Source: Alloyangia mangrovi (GTDB taxonomy: Bacteria > Pseudomonadota > Alphaproteobacteria > Rhodobacterales > Rhodobacteraceae). Taken from it: 64,000 bases of DNA. Under the pieces are notes generated by a model. That model was not told the origin of the DNA. It saw only the letters and a list, made by a program, of their open reading frames with translations, and did no database searches. Positions within the stretch are counted from its first letter, which is position 1, and the number at the start of each line of letters is the position of its first letter. Location: assembly GCF_002300555.2 (NCBI RefSeq), contig NZ_NTHN02000006.1, forward strand, positions 1 through 64,000, written 5' to 3'. This document shows, one piece after another, positions 26,045 through 35,538 of the stretch. The position numbers and the translations under genes are program-made.

Positions 26045-27031
26045 TCAGAGCATCGCCGGCACGACCTGGTCCGGCGGGCGGTGCCCGTCGGCGAAGGTCT
26101 TGACGTTGATGATCACCTTCTCGCCCATCTCGATGCGGCCCTCGAGCGTCGCCGAGCCCATGTGCGGCAGCATCGCGACGTTCGGCATGTTCACCAGCTC
26201 GGGGTTGCCCTTGATCTTGTGCTGGTAGACGTCGAGCCCGGCGCCGCCCAGCTCTCCGGCCTTGAGCATCCGGGTCAGCGCCGATTCGTCGATCACCTCG
26301 CCGCGCGAGGTGTTGATCAGCACCGCCGAGGGTTTCATCAGGCGCAGCCGCCGGGCGTTCAGCAGGTGGAAGGTCGAGGGGGTGTGCGGGCAGTTGACCG
26401 AGACCACGTCCATCCGCGCCACCATCTGGTCGAGGCTTTCCCAGTAGGTCGCCTCGAGCGCCTCCTCGGTCTCTTCGCGCAGGCGGCGGCGGTTGTGGTA
26501 GTGGATCTGCATGCCGAAGGCCGAGGCACGCCGCGCCACCGCCTGGCCGATCCGCCCCATGCCGAGGATGCCGAGCCGTTTTCCACCGAGCCGCGTGCCG
26601 AGGAAAGCGGTCGGGGCCCAGCCGGCCCAGTTGCCCTCCTGCATGGTGGCGAGCCCCTCCTGCATGCGGCGCATCACCGCCAGCATCAGCCCCATCACCA
26701 TGTCGGCGGTATCGTCGGTCATCACCCCCGGCGTGTTCGACACCATGATGCCCCGCGCCCGGGCGGTCTCCACGTCGATGTGATCGACGCCTGCGCCATA
26801 ATTCGCGATCAACTTGAGTCGCGGTCCGGCCTGGGCAATCAGCCCAGCGTCGATCTGGTCGGTCAGAGTCGGCACCAGAACGTCGGCCTCGGCCATGGCC
26901 GCGGTCAATTCCGCGCGAGTCATCGCGAGGTCGTCGGTGCGCAGTTTGACGTTGAAAAGCTCGCTCAGGCGGGTTTCCACCACCTCCGGCAAACGTCGCG
27001 TCACGACAACAGTCAGGCGTTTCTGCGGCAT
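26045..27031 (-). CDS. D-isomer 2-hydroxyacid dehydrogenase (glycerate/glyoxylate reductase-like)
   Basis: NAD(P)-dependent enzyme of the D-2-hydroxyacid family. NYGAGVDHID, the nucleotide motif GILGMGRIGQAVARR, the catalytic Arg in INTSRGEVIDE, the Glu in the following GLDVYQHKIKGNPEL region, and the catalytic His in LPHMGSAT are all present. The start MPQKRLTVVVTRRLPE at 27031 matches family N-termini; the frame is open farther upstream but over unrelated sequence. 328 aa. The precise substrate (hydroxypyruvate, glyoxylate or another) cannot be told from sequence. Confidence 0.9.
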   Translation of the reverse strand: MPQKRLTVVVTRRLPEVVETRLSELFNVKLRTDDLAMTRAELTAAMAEADVLVPTLTDQIDAGLIAQAGPRLKLIANYGAGVDHIDVETARARGIMVSNTPGVMTDDTADMVMGLMLAVMRRMQEGLATMQEGNWAGWAPTAFLGTRLGGKRLGILGMGRIGQAVARRASAFGMQIHYHNRRRLREETEEALEATYWESLDQMVARMDVVSVNCPHTPSTFHLLNARRLRLMKPSAVLINTSRGEVIDESALTRMLKAGELGGAGLDVYQHKIKGNPELVNMPNVAMLPHMGSATLEGRIEMGEKVIINVKTFADGHRPPDQVVPAML

Positions 27032-27137
27032 TCCGGTCAGGGCCTCCCTTTCCTTACGCTCTTTGCTTTGGCACACTGTCGCAAGCATGCACGGGGCACA
27101 AGAACCCCGGCGTAAAATCTCGAGCAGGACAGACACG

Positions 27138-27638
27138 ATGGTCAGGACTTCTGTGTTGGCGGGGCTGCTTGCCGCCCTGCTCTGCGGCGCGGCCGCGCAG
27201 GCGGCCGAAGAGCGCGGGCCGGTCACCAACCTGCCACTGCCGCGCTACGTGTCGCTGAAGACCAACGAGGGCAACGCCCGGCGCGGCCCCTCGCTCACCC
27301 ATCGCATCGACTGGGTCTACACGCGGCGCGACATGCCATTGGAGATCATCGCCGAATACGGCCACTGGCGCCGGGTGCGCGACAAGGACGGCGCAGGCGG
27401 CTGGATTCACTACGCGCTGCTCTCGGGGGTGCGCACGGTTCTGGTCGAGGAGGACATGCTCGAGCTGCACCAGCGCCCTGATCCGGGCACCCCGGTCGAG
27501 GCCAAGCTGGCGGTCGGGGTGATCGCCCATCTCGAGCACTGCGAGAAGGACTGGTGCGAGCTTTCCGCCGGCGGCTACGACGGCTGGGCGCCGAAGGCCG
27601 CTGTCTGGGGCGTCGATCCGGACGAGATTCTCGAATAG
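27138..27638 (+). CDS. Secreted SH3-domain protein
   Basis: 166 aa. A signal peptide (VRTSVLAGLLAALLCGAAAQAAEE) is followed by two bacterial SH3-like repeats: YVSLKTNEGNARRGPSLTHRIDWVY...EYGHWRRVRDKDGAGGWIHYALLSG and a second half ending CELSAGGYDGWAPKAAVWG. Proteins of this type bind cell-wall or periplasmic ligands. ATG at 27138 places the signal peptide at the N-terminus; an upstream in-frame ATG at 27087 would bury it. Divergent from the hydroxyacid dehydrogenase gene. Confidence 0.83.
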   Translation: MVRTSVLAGLLAALLCGAAAQAAEERGPVTNLPLPRYVSLKTNEGNARRGPSLTHRIDWVYTRRDMPLEIIAEYGHWRRVRDKDGAGGWIHYALLSGVRTVLVEEDMLELHQRPDPGTPVEAKLAVGVIAHLEHCEKDWCELSAGGYDGWAPKAAVWGVDPDEILE

Positions 27639-27644
27639 CCCCGC

Positions 27645-28079
27645 TCAGGGCTGCCAGCGGTAGAGAATGTCGAAGGGCTCCTCGCCCACCGGCTCGAAAC
27701 CGCAGGCGCGGTAGAAGCGGTTCGCCGGGCTGCCCTTGAGCGCCATGAGCCGGATCGGCACGCCCGCCGCCCGCGCCTCCTCCTGCAGCTCTTCCATCAC
27801 CCTTCGGCCAAGCCCGAGGCCGCGCGCCTGCGCGGCGAGGTATAGATGGTCGAGATAATGCTCTTCCGGGCGCCGGCGCAGGACGAAGAAGCCGGCGAGC
27901 TGATCGCCCTGCAGAAGGATGGTTGTCTCCGCCGGATCGAAGCTGTCGAGAAACCGCCGCCGCACGCGCTGCGGATCGAAACGGCCAAGCGCCTCGAGGC
28001 TCGGACGCATCGCCTCGGCCCTCAGCTCGGCCAGCTGCGGCGCATCCGAAGGCGTGGCGAAGCGGCGCGTGATCAACAT
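27645..28079 (-). CDS. GNAT-family N-acetyltransferase
   Basis: 144-aa acetyl-CoA-dependent acyltransferase. It starts MLITRRFATPSDAPQLAELR. The acetyl-CoA-binding A motif is DHLYLAAQARGLGLGRRVMEELQEEAR, and the typical C-terminal LKGSPANRFYRACGFEPVGEE follows. ATG at 28079 has GAGGA 8 bases upstream. The substrate is unknown. Convergent with the SH3 gene, with only 6 bases between stops. Confidence 0.85.
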   Translation of the reverse strand: MLITRRFATPSDAPQLAELRAEAMRPSLEALGRFDPQRVRRRFLDSFDPAETTILLQGDQLAGFFVLRRRPEEHYLDHLYLAAQARGLGLGRRVMEELQEEARAAGVPIRLMALKGSPANRFYRACGFEPVGEEPFDILYRWQP

Positions 28080-28323
28080 GTGGTGCGGTCCTCTTGCGAA
28101 AGGTGCCTTTCCATAGCGCCGCGGCGCGGGCACGCAAACGGCAAACCGCCGCTCTCGGGCCCTCTGCCGGAGCTGCGGCGCCACCCTTCTCGCGCTGACG
28201 GGCTGCTGCGCCGTCGCGGTTGGCCATCTGTGCCCCGCGCAGGCCCGCCCCTGCCGCGCCGCGCCATTGGACAAGACGGCGATTGCGGGATAACACGCGG
28301 GCATCTCAAGATCAGGGATCCCC

Positions 28324-29277
28324 ATGTCCGAAACCCCTTCCGACATCGCCCGCAAGGTGCTGGCCACCGAGACCGAGGCGCTGGTCCGCCTTTCCGACGA
28401 GCTGCCCGCGGCATTCGACGCCGTGGTCGCGCTGCTGCTGAGCATCCGCGGCCGGGTCATCGTCTCCGGCATGGGCAAGTCCGGCCATGTGGCCGCGAAG
28501 ATTGCCGCCACGCTTGCCTCGACCGGCACCCCGGCGCAATTCGTCCACCCCGGCGAGGCCAGCCATGGCGATCTCGGCATGATCACCTCGGCCGACGCGG
28601 TGATCCTGATCTCCAACTCCGGCGAGACCCGCGAGCTCGCCGACATGATCGGCTACTGCGCGCGCTTCTCGATCCCGATGATCGCCATCACCAAGCGCGC
28701 CGACAGCACGCTGGCCAGCGCCGCCGACCATATCCTGCTGCTGCCCGACGCCCCCGAGGCCTGTGCCATCGGCATGGCGCCCACCACCTCGACGACGCTG
28801 TGCATGGCGCTCGGCGATGCGCTCGCCGTGGCACTGATGAGCAACCGAGGCTTCGGCCGCGAGAGCTACGCGCATTTCCACCCCGGCGGCTCGCTCGGCG
28901 CAGCGCTGCTGCGGGTCTCGGCGGTGATGCACAAGGGCGACGAGCTGCCCGTGGTCACCCCCGACACGCCGATGAGCGAGGCGCTGGTGGTCATGTCGCA
29001 GAAAGGCTTCGGCGTCGCGGCGGTGGTGACCGAGGGCCGCGTCGCGGGAATCATCACCGACGGCGACCTGCGCCGCAACATGGAGGGGCTGCTGGAGCGC
29101 CGCGCGGGCGAGGTCGCCACGCCCGGCCCGCTTGTCACCCGTCCCGACACCCTGCTTACGGAGGCACTCGGCGTGCTCAACGCGAAGAAACGGACCGTCC
29201 TTCTGGTGGTCGACGAGGCCGAGCGCCTCGTCGGGCTGCTGCACATCCACGACGCGCTGCGGGCAGGTGTGGCATGA
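28324..29277 (+). CDS. kdsD: D-arabinose 5-phosphate isomerase (KpsF/GutQ family)
   Basis: Interconverts ribulose 5-phosphate and arabinose 5-phosphate, the first step of KDO synthesis for lipopolysaccharide. The SIS domain (about 1-180) has VIVSGMGKSGHVAAKIAATLASTGTPAQFVHPGEASHGDLGM, ISNSGETRE and the APTTSTT loop. Two CBS domains follow (about 200-317; VMHKGDELPVV, GIITDGDLRRN). Its stop overlaps the kdsB start (ATGA), giving a coupled kdsD-kdsB-kdsA operon. About 240 bases of gene-free sequence lie upstream. Confidence 0.95.
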   Translation: MSETPSDIARKVLATETEALVRLSDELPAAFDAVVALLLSIRGRVIVSGMGKSGHVAAKIAATLASTGTPAQFVHPGEASHGDLGMITSADAVILISNSGETRELADMIGYCARFSIPMIAITKRADSTLASAADHILLLPDAPEACAIGMAPTTSTTLCMALGDALAVALMSNRGFGRESYAHFHPGGSLGAALLRVSAVMHKGDELPVVTPDTPMSEALVVMSQKGFGVAAVVTEGRVAGIITDGDLRRNMEGLLERRAGEVATPGPLVTRPDTLLTEALGVLNAKKRTVLLVVDEAERLVGLLHIHDALRAGVA

Positions 29278-30062
29278 GCGCGGTCATCTTTATCCCCGCC
29301 CGCTACGCCTCTACCCGCTACCCGGGCAAGCCGCTGGTCGAGCTGACCGGTGCCACCGGCGAGAAGAAGAGCCTGATCCAGCGCGCCTGGGAAGCCGCGC
29401 TGACGGTCGAGGGCGTTTCGGCGGTCTACGTTCTGACCGACGACGCGCGCATCGCCGAGGCGGCGCGCGGCTTCGGTGCCGAGGTGCTGATGACCTCCTC
29501 CGAGGCCCGCAACGGCACCGAGCGCTGCGCCGAGGGCGTGGCGCAGCTGAGCGGCGAGCCGGAGATCGTCATCAACCTGCAGGGCGACGCGCCGCTGACC
29601 CCGCCGTGGTTCATCGAGGCGCTGATCGCCGCGATGCAGGACCCCAAGGTCGAAATGGCCACCCCTGTGCTGAAGACCGACCCCGAGACGCTGGCCAATT
29701 TCGTCACGGACCGCCACGCCGGCCGGGTCGGCGGCACCACGGCCGTCATGCGCCACGACGGCACCGCGCTCTATTTCTCCAAGGAAGTGCTGCCCTACGT
29801 CGGCAACCTCGAAACCCCGCCCGAGGTCTGGCACCATGTCGGCGTCTACGGCTACCGTCCCGACGCGCTGCGCCGCTACGCCGCCTGGGCCGAGGGCCCG
29901 ATCGAGCGCGCCGAGGGGCTCGAGCAGCTGCGCTTCCTGGAAAACGGCGGCACCGTCACCTGCGTGCCTGTCGAGGCGCGCGGCCGGGTGTTCTGGGAGC
30001 TAAACAACCCCGTCGACGTGGCCCGGATCGAGGCCGTTCTGAAGAAGGAAGGCATCGCATGA
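29274..30062 (+). CDS. kdsB: CMP-KDO synthetase (3-deoxy-manno-octulosonate cytidylyltransferase)
   Basis: Activates KDO with CTP. It starts VIFIPARYASTRYPGKPLVEL, the conserved nucleotidyltransferase loop, with TDDARIAEAA, NGTERCAEG, INLQGDAPLTPP and HVGVYGYRPDALRRY following. 262 aa, normal length. Start and stop each overlap the neighbouring kds gene by 4 bases. Confidence 0.96.
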   Translation: MSAVIFIPARYASTRYPGKPLVELTGATGEKKSLIQRAWEAALTVEGVSAVYVLTDDARIAEAARGFGAEVLMTSSEARNGTERCAEGVAQLSGEPEIVINLQGDAPLTPPWFIEALIAAMQDPKVEMATPVLKTDPETLANFVTDRHAGRVGGTTAVMRHDGTALYFSKEVLPYVGNLETPPEVWHHVGVYGYRPDALRRYAAWAEGPIERAEGLEQLRFLENGGTVTCVPVEARGRVFWELNNPVDVARIEAVLKKEGIA

Positions 30063-30889
30063 CCAAGATGAAACCCGTCGCCGTCAAATCCGTCACCTTC
30101 GCCAACGACGCGCCGCTGGCGCTGATCGCCGGGCCGTGCCAGCTCGAAAGCCTCGAGCACGCGCGCATGCTGGCCGAGAAGATCGCCGCCGCCGCCGAGG
30201 CCGCGCGCACGCCTTGGGTGTTCAAGGGCAGCTTCGACAAGGCCAACCGCTCCTCGCTCTCGGGCAAGCGGGGCATCGGCATGGAGGCGGGCCTGTCGAT
30301 CCTGTCGCAGATCGGCACCGAGTTCGGCGTGCCGGTGCTGACCGACATCCACACCGCCGAGCAATGCGCGACGGTGGCGCAGGCGGTCGACATCCTGCAG
30401 ATCCCCGCCTTCCTGTCGCGCCAGACCGACCTCTTGCTGGCGGCGGGCGAGACCGGCGCGGCGATCAACGTGAAGAAGGGCCAGTTCCTCGCCCCCTGGG
30501 ACATGGCCAACGTCGCGGACAAGATCGCCTCGACCGGCAACGAGCGGCTGCTGCTCTGCGAGCGCGGCGCGAGCTTCGGCTACAATATGCTGGTCTCGGA
30601 CATGCGCGCGCTGCCGATCATGGCGGAGACAGGATACCCGGTGCTCTTTGACGCCACCCACTCGGTGCAACTGCCGGGCGGACAGGGGACGTCGTCAGGC
30701 GGCCAGCGGCAGTACGTGCCGACTCTGGCCCGCGCCGCGGTCGCCGTCGGCTGCGCCGCGGTCTTCATCGAGACGCATGAAGACCCGGACAACGCCCCCT
30801 CGGACGGGCCGAACATGGTGCCGGTGGATCAGCTCGGCGCGCTCCTGACCAAGCTGCGCGCGATCGACGAGGTGGCCAAGGGGGCGTAA
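30059..30889 (+). CDS. kdsA: KDO-8-phosphate synthase
   Basis: Condenses phosphoenolpyruvate with arabinose 5-phosphate. The TIM-barrel motifs LIAGPCQLES, FKGSFDKANRSS, LTDIHTAEQC, FLSRQTDLLLA, NVKKGQFLAPWDM, CERGASFGYNMLVSDMR and FDATHSVQLPGG are all present. 276 aa. The Cys in IAGPCQLES suggests the metal-dependent subclass. Last gene of the kdsDBA operon. Confidence 0.96.
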   Translation: MTKMKPVAVKSVTFANDAPLALIAGPCQLESLEHARMLAEKIAAAAEAARTPWVFKGSFDKANRSSLSGKRGIGMEAGLSILSQIGTEFGVPVLTDIHTAEQCATVAQAVDILQIPAFLSRQTDLLLAAGETGAAINVKKGQFLAPWDMANVADKIASTGNERLLLCERGASFGYNMLVSDMRALPIMAETGYPVLFDATHSVQLPGGQGTSSGGQRQYVPTLARAAVAVGCAAVFIETHEDPDNAPSDGPNMVPVDQLGALLTKLRAIDEVAKGA

Positions 30890-30898
30890 GCGCCCCCT
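30880..30898. terminator. GC hairpin containing the kdsA stop codon
   Basis: GGGGGCG (30880-30886) and CGCCCCC (30891-30897) form a 7-bp stem whose loop TAAG holds the kdsA stop. It lies between convergent kdsA and lrgB. No clear T-run, so termination strength is uncertain. Confidence 0.4.
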
Positions 30899-30905
30899 CG
30901 TCCGC

Positions 30906-31622
30906 TCAGCGAAAGAGCTGAAGTACCAGCGGCGCGATGAGCCCGGTCAGCACCGCGTTCATCCCCATGCCGATGCCGGCAAAGGCCCCGGCGGTCGGAT
31001 GCACCTGCAGCGCCCGCGCGGTGCCCACGCCATGCGCGGCAACGCCGGTGGCAAAGCCCCGCCCACGCCAGTCGCGCAGCCCCAGCGCGTTCAGCATCGG
31101 CGTCACCGCGATCGCCCCGATCATCCCGGTCATCAGCACCAGCACGGCGGTCATCGACGGATCGCCGCCAAGCTTTTCCGAGATGCCGATCGCCACCGGC
31201 GCGGTCGCCGACTTCGGCGCCAGCGACGCCAGCAGGCCGAAATCCGCCCCCAGCAGCCAGGCCAGCCCCAGCGCCGAGACCACGGCGGTCCGCGAGCCCG
31301 CCAGCAGCGCCAGCGCCATGGGCAGCGCCGCCTTGCGCACCCGGCGCAGGTTGGCATGCAGCGGCAAAGCCAGCGACACCGTCGCCGGGCCGAGCATGAA
31401 GTGGACGAACTGCGCCCCCTCGAAATAGGTCTCGTAGGGCGTCCCCGTCGCCAGCAGCAGCCCGCCCAGCACGATCACCGACAGCAGCACCGGGTTGAAC
31501 CAGGGCTTGCCGTTCGACAGGCGGAAGATGCGGTCGCCGATCCAATAGGCGACCAGCGTGGCGGTGAGCCAGAGCAGCGGCCCGCTCTCGAGGTAGGACC
31601 AGATCAGCAGCGGGTCGGTCAT
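30906..31622 (-). CDS. lrgB: LrgB-family membrane protein
   Basis: 238-aa integral membrane protein of the LrgB/CidB family, with typical PWFNPVLLSVIVLGGLLL, FMLGPATVSLALPLH, APKSATAPVAIGISEKLGGDPSMTAVLVLMTGMIG and GVAAHGVGTARAL. These proteins work with LrgA partners; roles in murein hydrolase control or in organic-acid (pyruvate/glycolate) transport are reported for homologues. ATG at 31622 overlaps the end of lrgA by 4 bases. Convergent with kdsA. Confidence 0.9.
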   Translation of the reverse strand: MTDPLLIWSYLESGPLLWLTATLVAYWIGDRIFRLSNGKPWFNPVLLSVIVLGGLLLATGTPYETYFEGAQFVHFMLGPATVSLALPLHANLRRVRKAALPMALALLAGSRTAVVSALGLAWLLGADFGLLASLAPKSATAPVAIGISEKLGGDPSMTAVLVLMTGMIGAIAVTPMLNALGLRDWRGRGFATGVAAHGVGTARALQVHPTAGAFAGIGMGMNAVLTGLIAPLVLQLFR

Positions 31623-31993
31623 GCCTCGTCCTCCTCGTCGATGTTGCCGGTGAGCCGTGCCACGTGCTCGAAGGTCAGCGCGCCCACGCAGATCGCCAGC
31701 AGCGTGGAGCCGATCAGCGACACGCCGATGGCCAGAGCATGGGCCGAGAGATCCGACAGGCGCGCCACCGCCCCCACGCCCACCGGCACGAAGAGCAGCG
31801 AGAGGTTCTGCAGAAGGAAGCTCGCCACCGGCCGGACCAGCGCCAAGAGCCGCTCCGACAGCGCCATGCCGATGACCAGCGCCACCATTGCCAGAACAGG
31901 CCCCGGCAGCGGCAGGGCGAAGATGCGCGAGACCACCTCGCCGCAGAGCTGGAAGAGCAGAAGGACAATGATACCGGAGACGATGGCGGGCAT
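31619..31993 (-). CDS. lrgA: LrgA/CidA-family membrane protein
   Basis: 124 aa with four hydrophobic helices and the family pattern LPGPVLAMVALVIGMAL...ASFLLQNLSLLFVPVGVGAV. Holin-like partner of the LrgB protein encoded immediately downstream with a 4-base overlap. The ATG start gives MPAIVSGIIVLLLFQLCGE. The acidic tail NIDEEDEA is presumably cytoplasmic. Confidence 0.9.
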   Translation of the reverse strand: MPAIVSGIIVLLLFQLCGEVVSRIFALPLPGPVLAMVALVIGMALSERLLALVRPVASFLLQNLSLLFVPVGVGAVARLSDLSAHALAIGVSLIGSTLLAICVGALTFEHVARLTGNIDEEDEA

Positions 31994-32153
31994 GGGGCGA
32001 ACCTCTTTGCGGCGGGAGTTGCACCCAACCTGCGTCTGCCGCGAGGCCAAGTCGAGTGCTCGCGGCCACGCCGCCCCCCCGAAACCCTCACCCTGACGGG
32101 CACCGCGCCCCGAGCGCACACCAGCCCGCCTCGGCCAGGCACTGTCCGGCCAA

Positions 32154-32215
32154 TTCTTCTAGGTCCAAATATCCCGGGGGAGTCCGCGCAGCGGACGGGG
32201 GCAGAGCCCCCTCCT
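32154..32215. repeat. Intergenic repeat element, copy 1
   Basis: TTCTTCTAGGTCCAAATATC followed by CCGGGGG and two small stems (GTCCGC/GCGGAC and GGGGGC/GCCCCC). Related sequence occurs at 47355-47412 and, in altered form, at 63779-63853, each at the end of a gene or operon. Confidence 0.55.
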
Positions 32216-32233
32216 TCCAACCCCAGGCACCGA

Positions 32234-32262
32234 ACGAAAAAGGCCACCCGCAAGGGTGGCCC
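32234..32262 (-). terminator. Terminator of tRNA-Thr
   Basis: On the minus strand GGCCACCC and GGGTGGCC form an 8-bp stem with a 4-base loop, followed by TTTTT. It lies 30 bases beyond the tRNA 3' end. Confidence 0.85.
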
Positions 32263-32291
32263 TTTGTCTGATCTGGCCTTCGGGAAGACCA

Positions 32292-32367
32292 TGGTGCCGC
32301 TGAAGGGACTCGAACCCCCGACCCCATCATTACGAATGACGTGCTCTACCAGCTGAGCTACAGCGGC
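32292..32367 (-). tRNA. tRNA-Thr (anticodon CGT)
   Basis: 76 nt on the minus strand with an encoded 3' CCA. Acceptor stem GCCGCTG/CAGCGGC, D stem GCTC/GAGC, anticodon stem CGTCA/TGATG with loop TTCGTAA (CGT reads ACG), and a TTCGAGT T-loop are all intact. Confidence 0.97.
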
Positions 32368-32412
32368 ACTGGTGGGCGGCCTCTTAGCACCGGTGCCGCC
32401 GCAGGAAAAGGG

Positions 32413-33989
32413 CTATTTTGCCTTCGCGTGTTCAAGCTCGCCGTCGCTGCCTTCGACCGTGTCTTCAACGGTCTCGGCATCCGGCACGTCCCGCTTCAGG
32501 TCGGCAGAAATCTCGGCGCTGTCGACCGGGTCGACCGGCGTCTCGGGCGTGGGGGTCAGCACCTCGGGCGCCTCTTCCGCCTGTTTCGCGGCCTCGGCGT
32601 CAGCGCTTCGGTCCTCGAGCGAGCCGATGATCAGCGGCAGCATCTCGGCCCCGGCGGGGGCGACGTCGGACTGCGGCGGGCTGCGCCAGCTCAGCGTGTC
32701 GAAGCCCTCGCAATTGGCGCAGACCGGCACCCATTCGGCGTGGATGTGGTTGCACTTGTCGCAGACCCACTGCGGGCCGCGCGGCGCCAGCAGCGCCTTT
32801 GCGAGCCAGCCGCGCACCACCGGCTCGGCCGCGCCCTCGCCCTTGGCGATGGCCGCCATGACGGTCAGCACGCGGGCATCGGGCTCGGTCTCGGCGAGGT
32901 TGCCCACGGCGCGGCGCGCCTCGGGGAAGTCCTCGGCGGCGAGCGCCAGCTCGGCCTTGAGCAGCTTGGTCTCGCGGTGCTCGGGGTTGATCGAGGTGAG
33001 CGTGCCGAAGCGCTTCATCCGCGCCGCCGGGGTCTCGTCCGGGGCGATCTCGGCGAAGGCGGCGGCAAGATCCGGGTGCGGCTGCACCGACCAGGCCTTC
33101 TTGAGGATGCGGGTCGCCAGCTTGGGCTTTTCCTGCGCGATGTAGGAGCGCGCCGCCATGGCGGCGCCGGGGATCAGGTCGGGCGAGCCCTTCGATGCGG
33201 CGATCGCCGCCTCGCGGGCCTCGATCGGCTTGTCCTCGTCCATGATGTCCTTGGCTTCCGACAGGGCCAGGACGGCGTCGCGGCGGCGATAGACATCGCG
33301 CGGCAGGGCGCCGTGCTTGAGCTTGGCCGAGAGCGTCTTGCGCGCGCCCTGCCAGTCATGTTTCGAGGCCTGGAGCTGCAGCAGAAGGTCCTGGATTTCC
33401 TCGTGCTTGGGCTTCAGGGCGAAGGCGCGTTCGGCCAGCTTCAGCGCGGTATCCGTGTCGCCCTTGGCGAGCTTCTGCTTCATCATCCCGCGGATGCCAA
33501 CGAAGCGGGTCTGCTCGTTGGTGATGAGCTTCTTGTAGACCTCCTCGGCCTTGCGCGAATCGCCGGTCATCTCGGCGGCCTGCGCGGTCAGCAGCTGGGT
33601 CAGCTCGGGCTTGTGCAGGTAGCGCTCGGCCTTCTGCGCCTTGGCCATGGCCAGTTTTCCCTCGCCCGAGGCCAGCGCCAGCAGACCCTCGGACATGGCC
33701 TGGTAGCCCTTGCGCTCGCGGTTGCGGTCGAAATAGCGCGACAGCGCCGTGTCATCGCCATTGATGAACTTGAGGATCGCGATGAGCAGCGAGACCAGCT
33801 TGAAGACCACCCACAGCACGACGACCAGCACGATGGCGGCGATCACCGATTGCAGCGGCCCGAGGGTGAATTCCATCCCGCCGGCGTGACCTGCACCCCT
33901 CCCTGGCTTTCCATCAGGTAGCCTGCCCCGAGGGTCAGCCCCGCCACGGCGGCGACGAAGAGAACGATTTTCAGAAGTGACCAAAGCAT
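32413..33989 (-). CDS. hemY: HemY-like inner-membrane TPR protein; frameshift near the N-terminus
   Basis: Alphaproteobacterial HemY-like protein with TPR repeats. It is found in heme-gene operons and is not the oxygen-dependent protoporphyrinogen oxidase of the same name. Starting at ATG 33989 (LWSLLKIVLFVAAVAGLTLG) it has two membrane helices (about 1-22 and 45-67), then helical TPR-like repeats (about 90-400). A zinc-ribbon-like segment, WVCDKCNHIHAEWVPVCANCEGF, and an acidic tail follow. The frame breaks near 33884-33886 between VQVT and AGGMEFTLGP by one missing base (net -1), with no homopolymer. Third gene of the hemD operon. Corrected length about 525 aa. Confidence 0.85.
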
Positions 33990-34007
33990 GAAAACGATCC
34001 CTTACCC

Positions 34008-35525
34008 TCAGTTCTGGTTCAGTGTCTGTGCGACGGCATCGGCGCCGTCGAGCGCGGCCTTGCGCGCCTCGGCGCGGGCGGTCCAATCGGCCAGTTCGGC
34101 CTGCGCAGGTTCCGGCAGCGCCGCAAGCTCGTTCAGCACGCTGCCGAGATCGCCCGAGCGCAGCGCCGCCTCGGCGCGCGAGAGCACGGCGTCGGGGTCA
34201 TCCCCCTCGCGCGGCTCGACCGAGCGCGCGCCAAGCTGGTTGGCGAAGAAGGTGGTGACCCGGCTGGCGGTGTCCTCGGTGGTCGACTCCGCCCGGCGCG
34301 CGGCCGAGAGCGCATCGCGTGCGGCCGGCGGGAAGTCGGCCATCAGCTCGGCCTGGGTCGCGCGCCGTCACCGGCAGAGGCCGCGAGCCCCTCGGGCACG
34401 TTCACGCCATTGGTCTGCAGCACCTGCAGCGCCTCGGAATAGGGCGCTCCATCGCGCAGCGCGGTGTTGATGTCCGACAGCGCCGTGCGCGACTTGGCCA
34501 GCATCGCCTGGTCCGAAGCGCTCTGCTGCGCCGCCATGGCGTCCTGGGTCATCTGCTCGACCTCGGCGCGCTGCGTCTCGATCGCGGTGCGCACGTCGGC
34601 GAGTGCCTTTTCATAGGCGGCCATCGCCTCGGGCGAGACCGACTCGGACAGCCACTGGTTCTGCATGTTCTCGATACGGGTCTGAAGCTGCGCCAATTGC
34701 TCGGTGAGCGTCGCGGCCGAACCTTCGGCGGCCTGCATGCGCGCGCCGAGATCGGCGGTGGAGGTCTCGAGCCCCGACAGGTCGATGCCGCCCACCTGCG
34801 CCGCGGTCTCCGCGACGGTGCCGCTCAGCGTGTCGATCTTCTCGGATTGCGCCGCCAGCGAGGCCGCGGTCTGCGCCTCGAACGCGGCGCCACCATCTCC
34901 GAAGGGATAGCTGCCGGACTGATAGCTCGAAGCGCCCCAGCCGAGCGCCGCCGCGAGGATGCCACCGAGCGCCATGGGCACGAAGCCGCCCTTGCGCTCG
35001 ACCACCGTCTCGCGGATCACCTCGCGCGGCGGCACGGCCACGGCGGGCTCATGGGAGTCGGCCTGCGGCGCGATGGTATCCTCGCCCTCGGCGATCAGCG
35101 TGTCGGCGTCCTTGCCCACATCGGTGTCGCTGTCGAGTTCGACGGCCTCGCCCACCGAGTGGATCGTTTCCATCGAATTGGCCGGTTCCTGCGCCGCAGC
35201 ATCCTGTGCGACCGTGTCCTCGGACTCGGCGCTGAGGAGCGAATCCTCGGTCACGAAGGTGTCCGTGCCTTCGGCGCTTGCCATCGTGTCGGGCGCCTCG
35301 GCGGGCAGCGTATCGTCGGCAGCGGCCTCGAGGCTCTCCGCCCCGGCGGCGTTCTTCACCTCGTCGCCGAGCGTGTCCTCACCCTGCGGCGCGACGCTGT
35401 CAGCCGCTGTCGCGGTGTCGGTGCCTTCGGGCGTCTCGTCGAGGGTGGCTTCGGTCTCGGGGGGGGATCTTGCCCTCCTCCGGCTTGTCCTTGGCGTCGT
35501 CTAGAGGCTTCTTCTTGTCGGCCAC
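34008..35525 (-). CDS. Mitofilin-like membrane protein (COG4223 type); two compensating frameshifts
   Basis: Corrected length about 505 aa. GTG at 35525 (ADKKKPLDDAKDKPEEGK) is preceded by AAAGGGTGGA. A long acidic Asp/Glu/Thr-rich cytoplasmic part (about 1-160) precedes one membrane helix (GFVPMALGGILAAALGWGASSY, about 175-197) and a periplasmic coiled coil (about 210-350), ending in a helical mitofilin-like domain. The frame breaks at the G8 run 35459-35466 (+1) and again near 34355-34372 (net -1). Between them sits the main open stretch. The hemD - mitofilin - hemY order is typical for alphaproteobacteria; homologues are linked to inner-membrane organisation. Confidence 0.82.
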
Positions 35526-35538
35526 GCGGTCCACCCTT

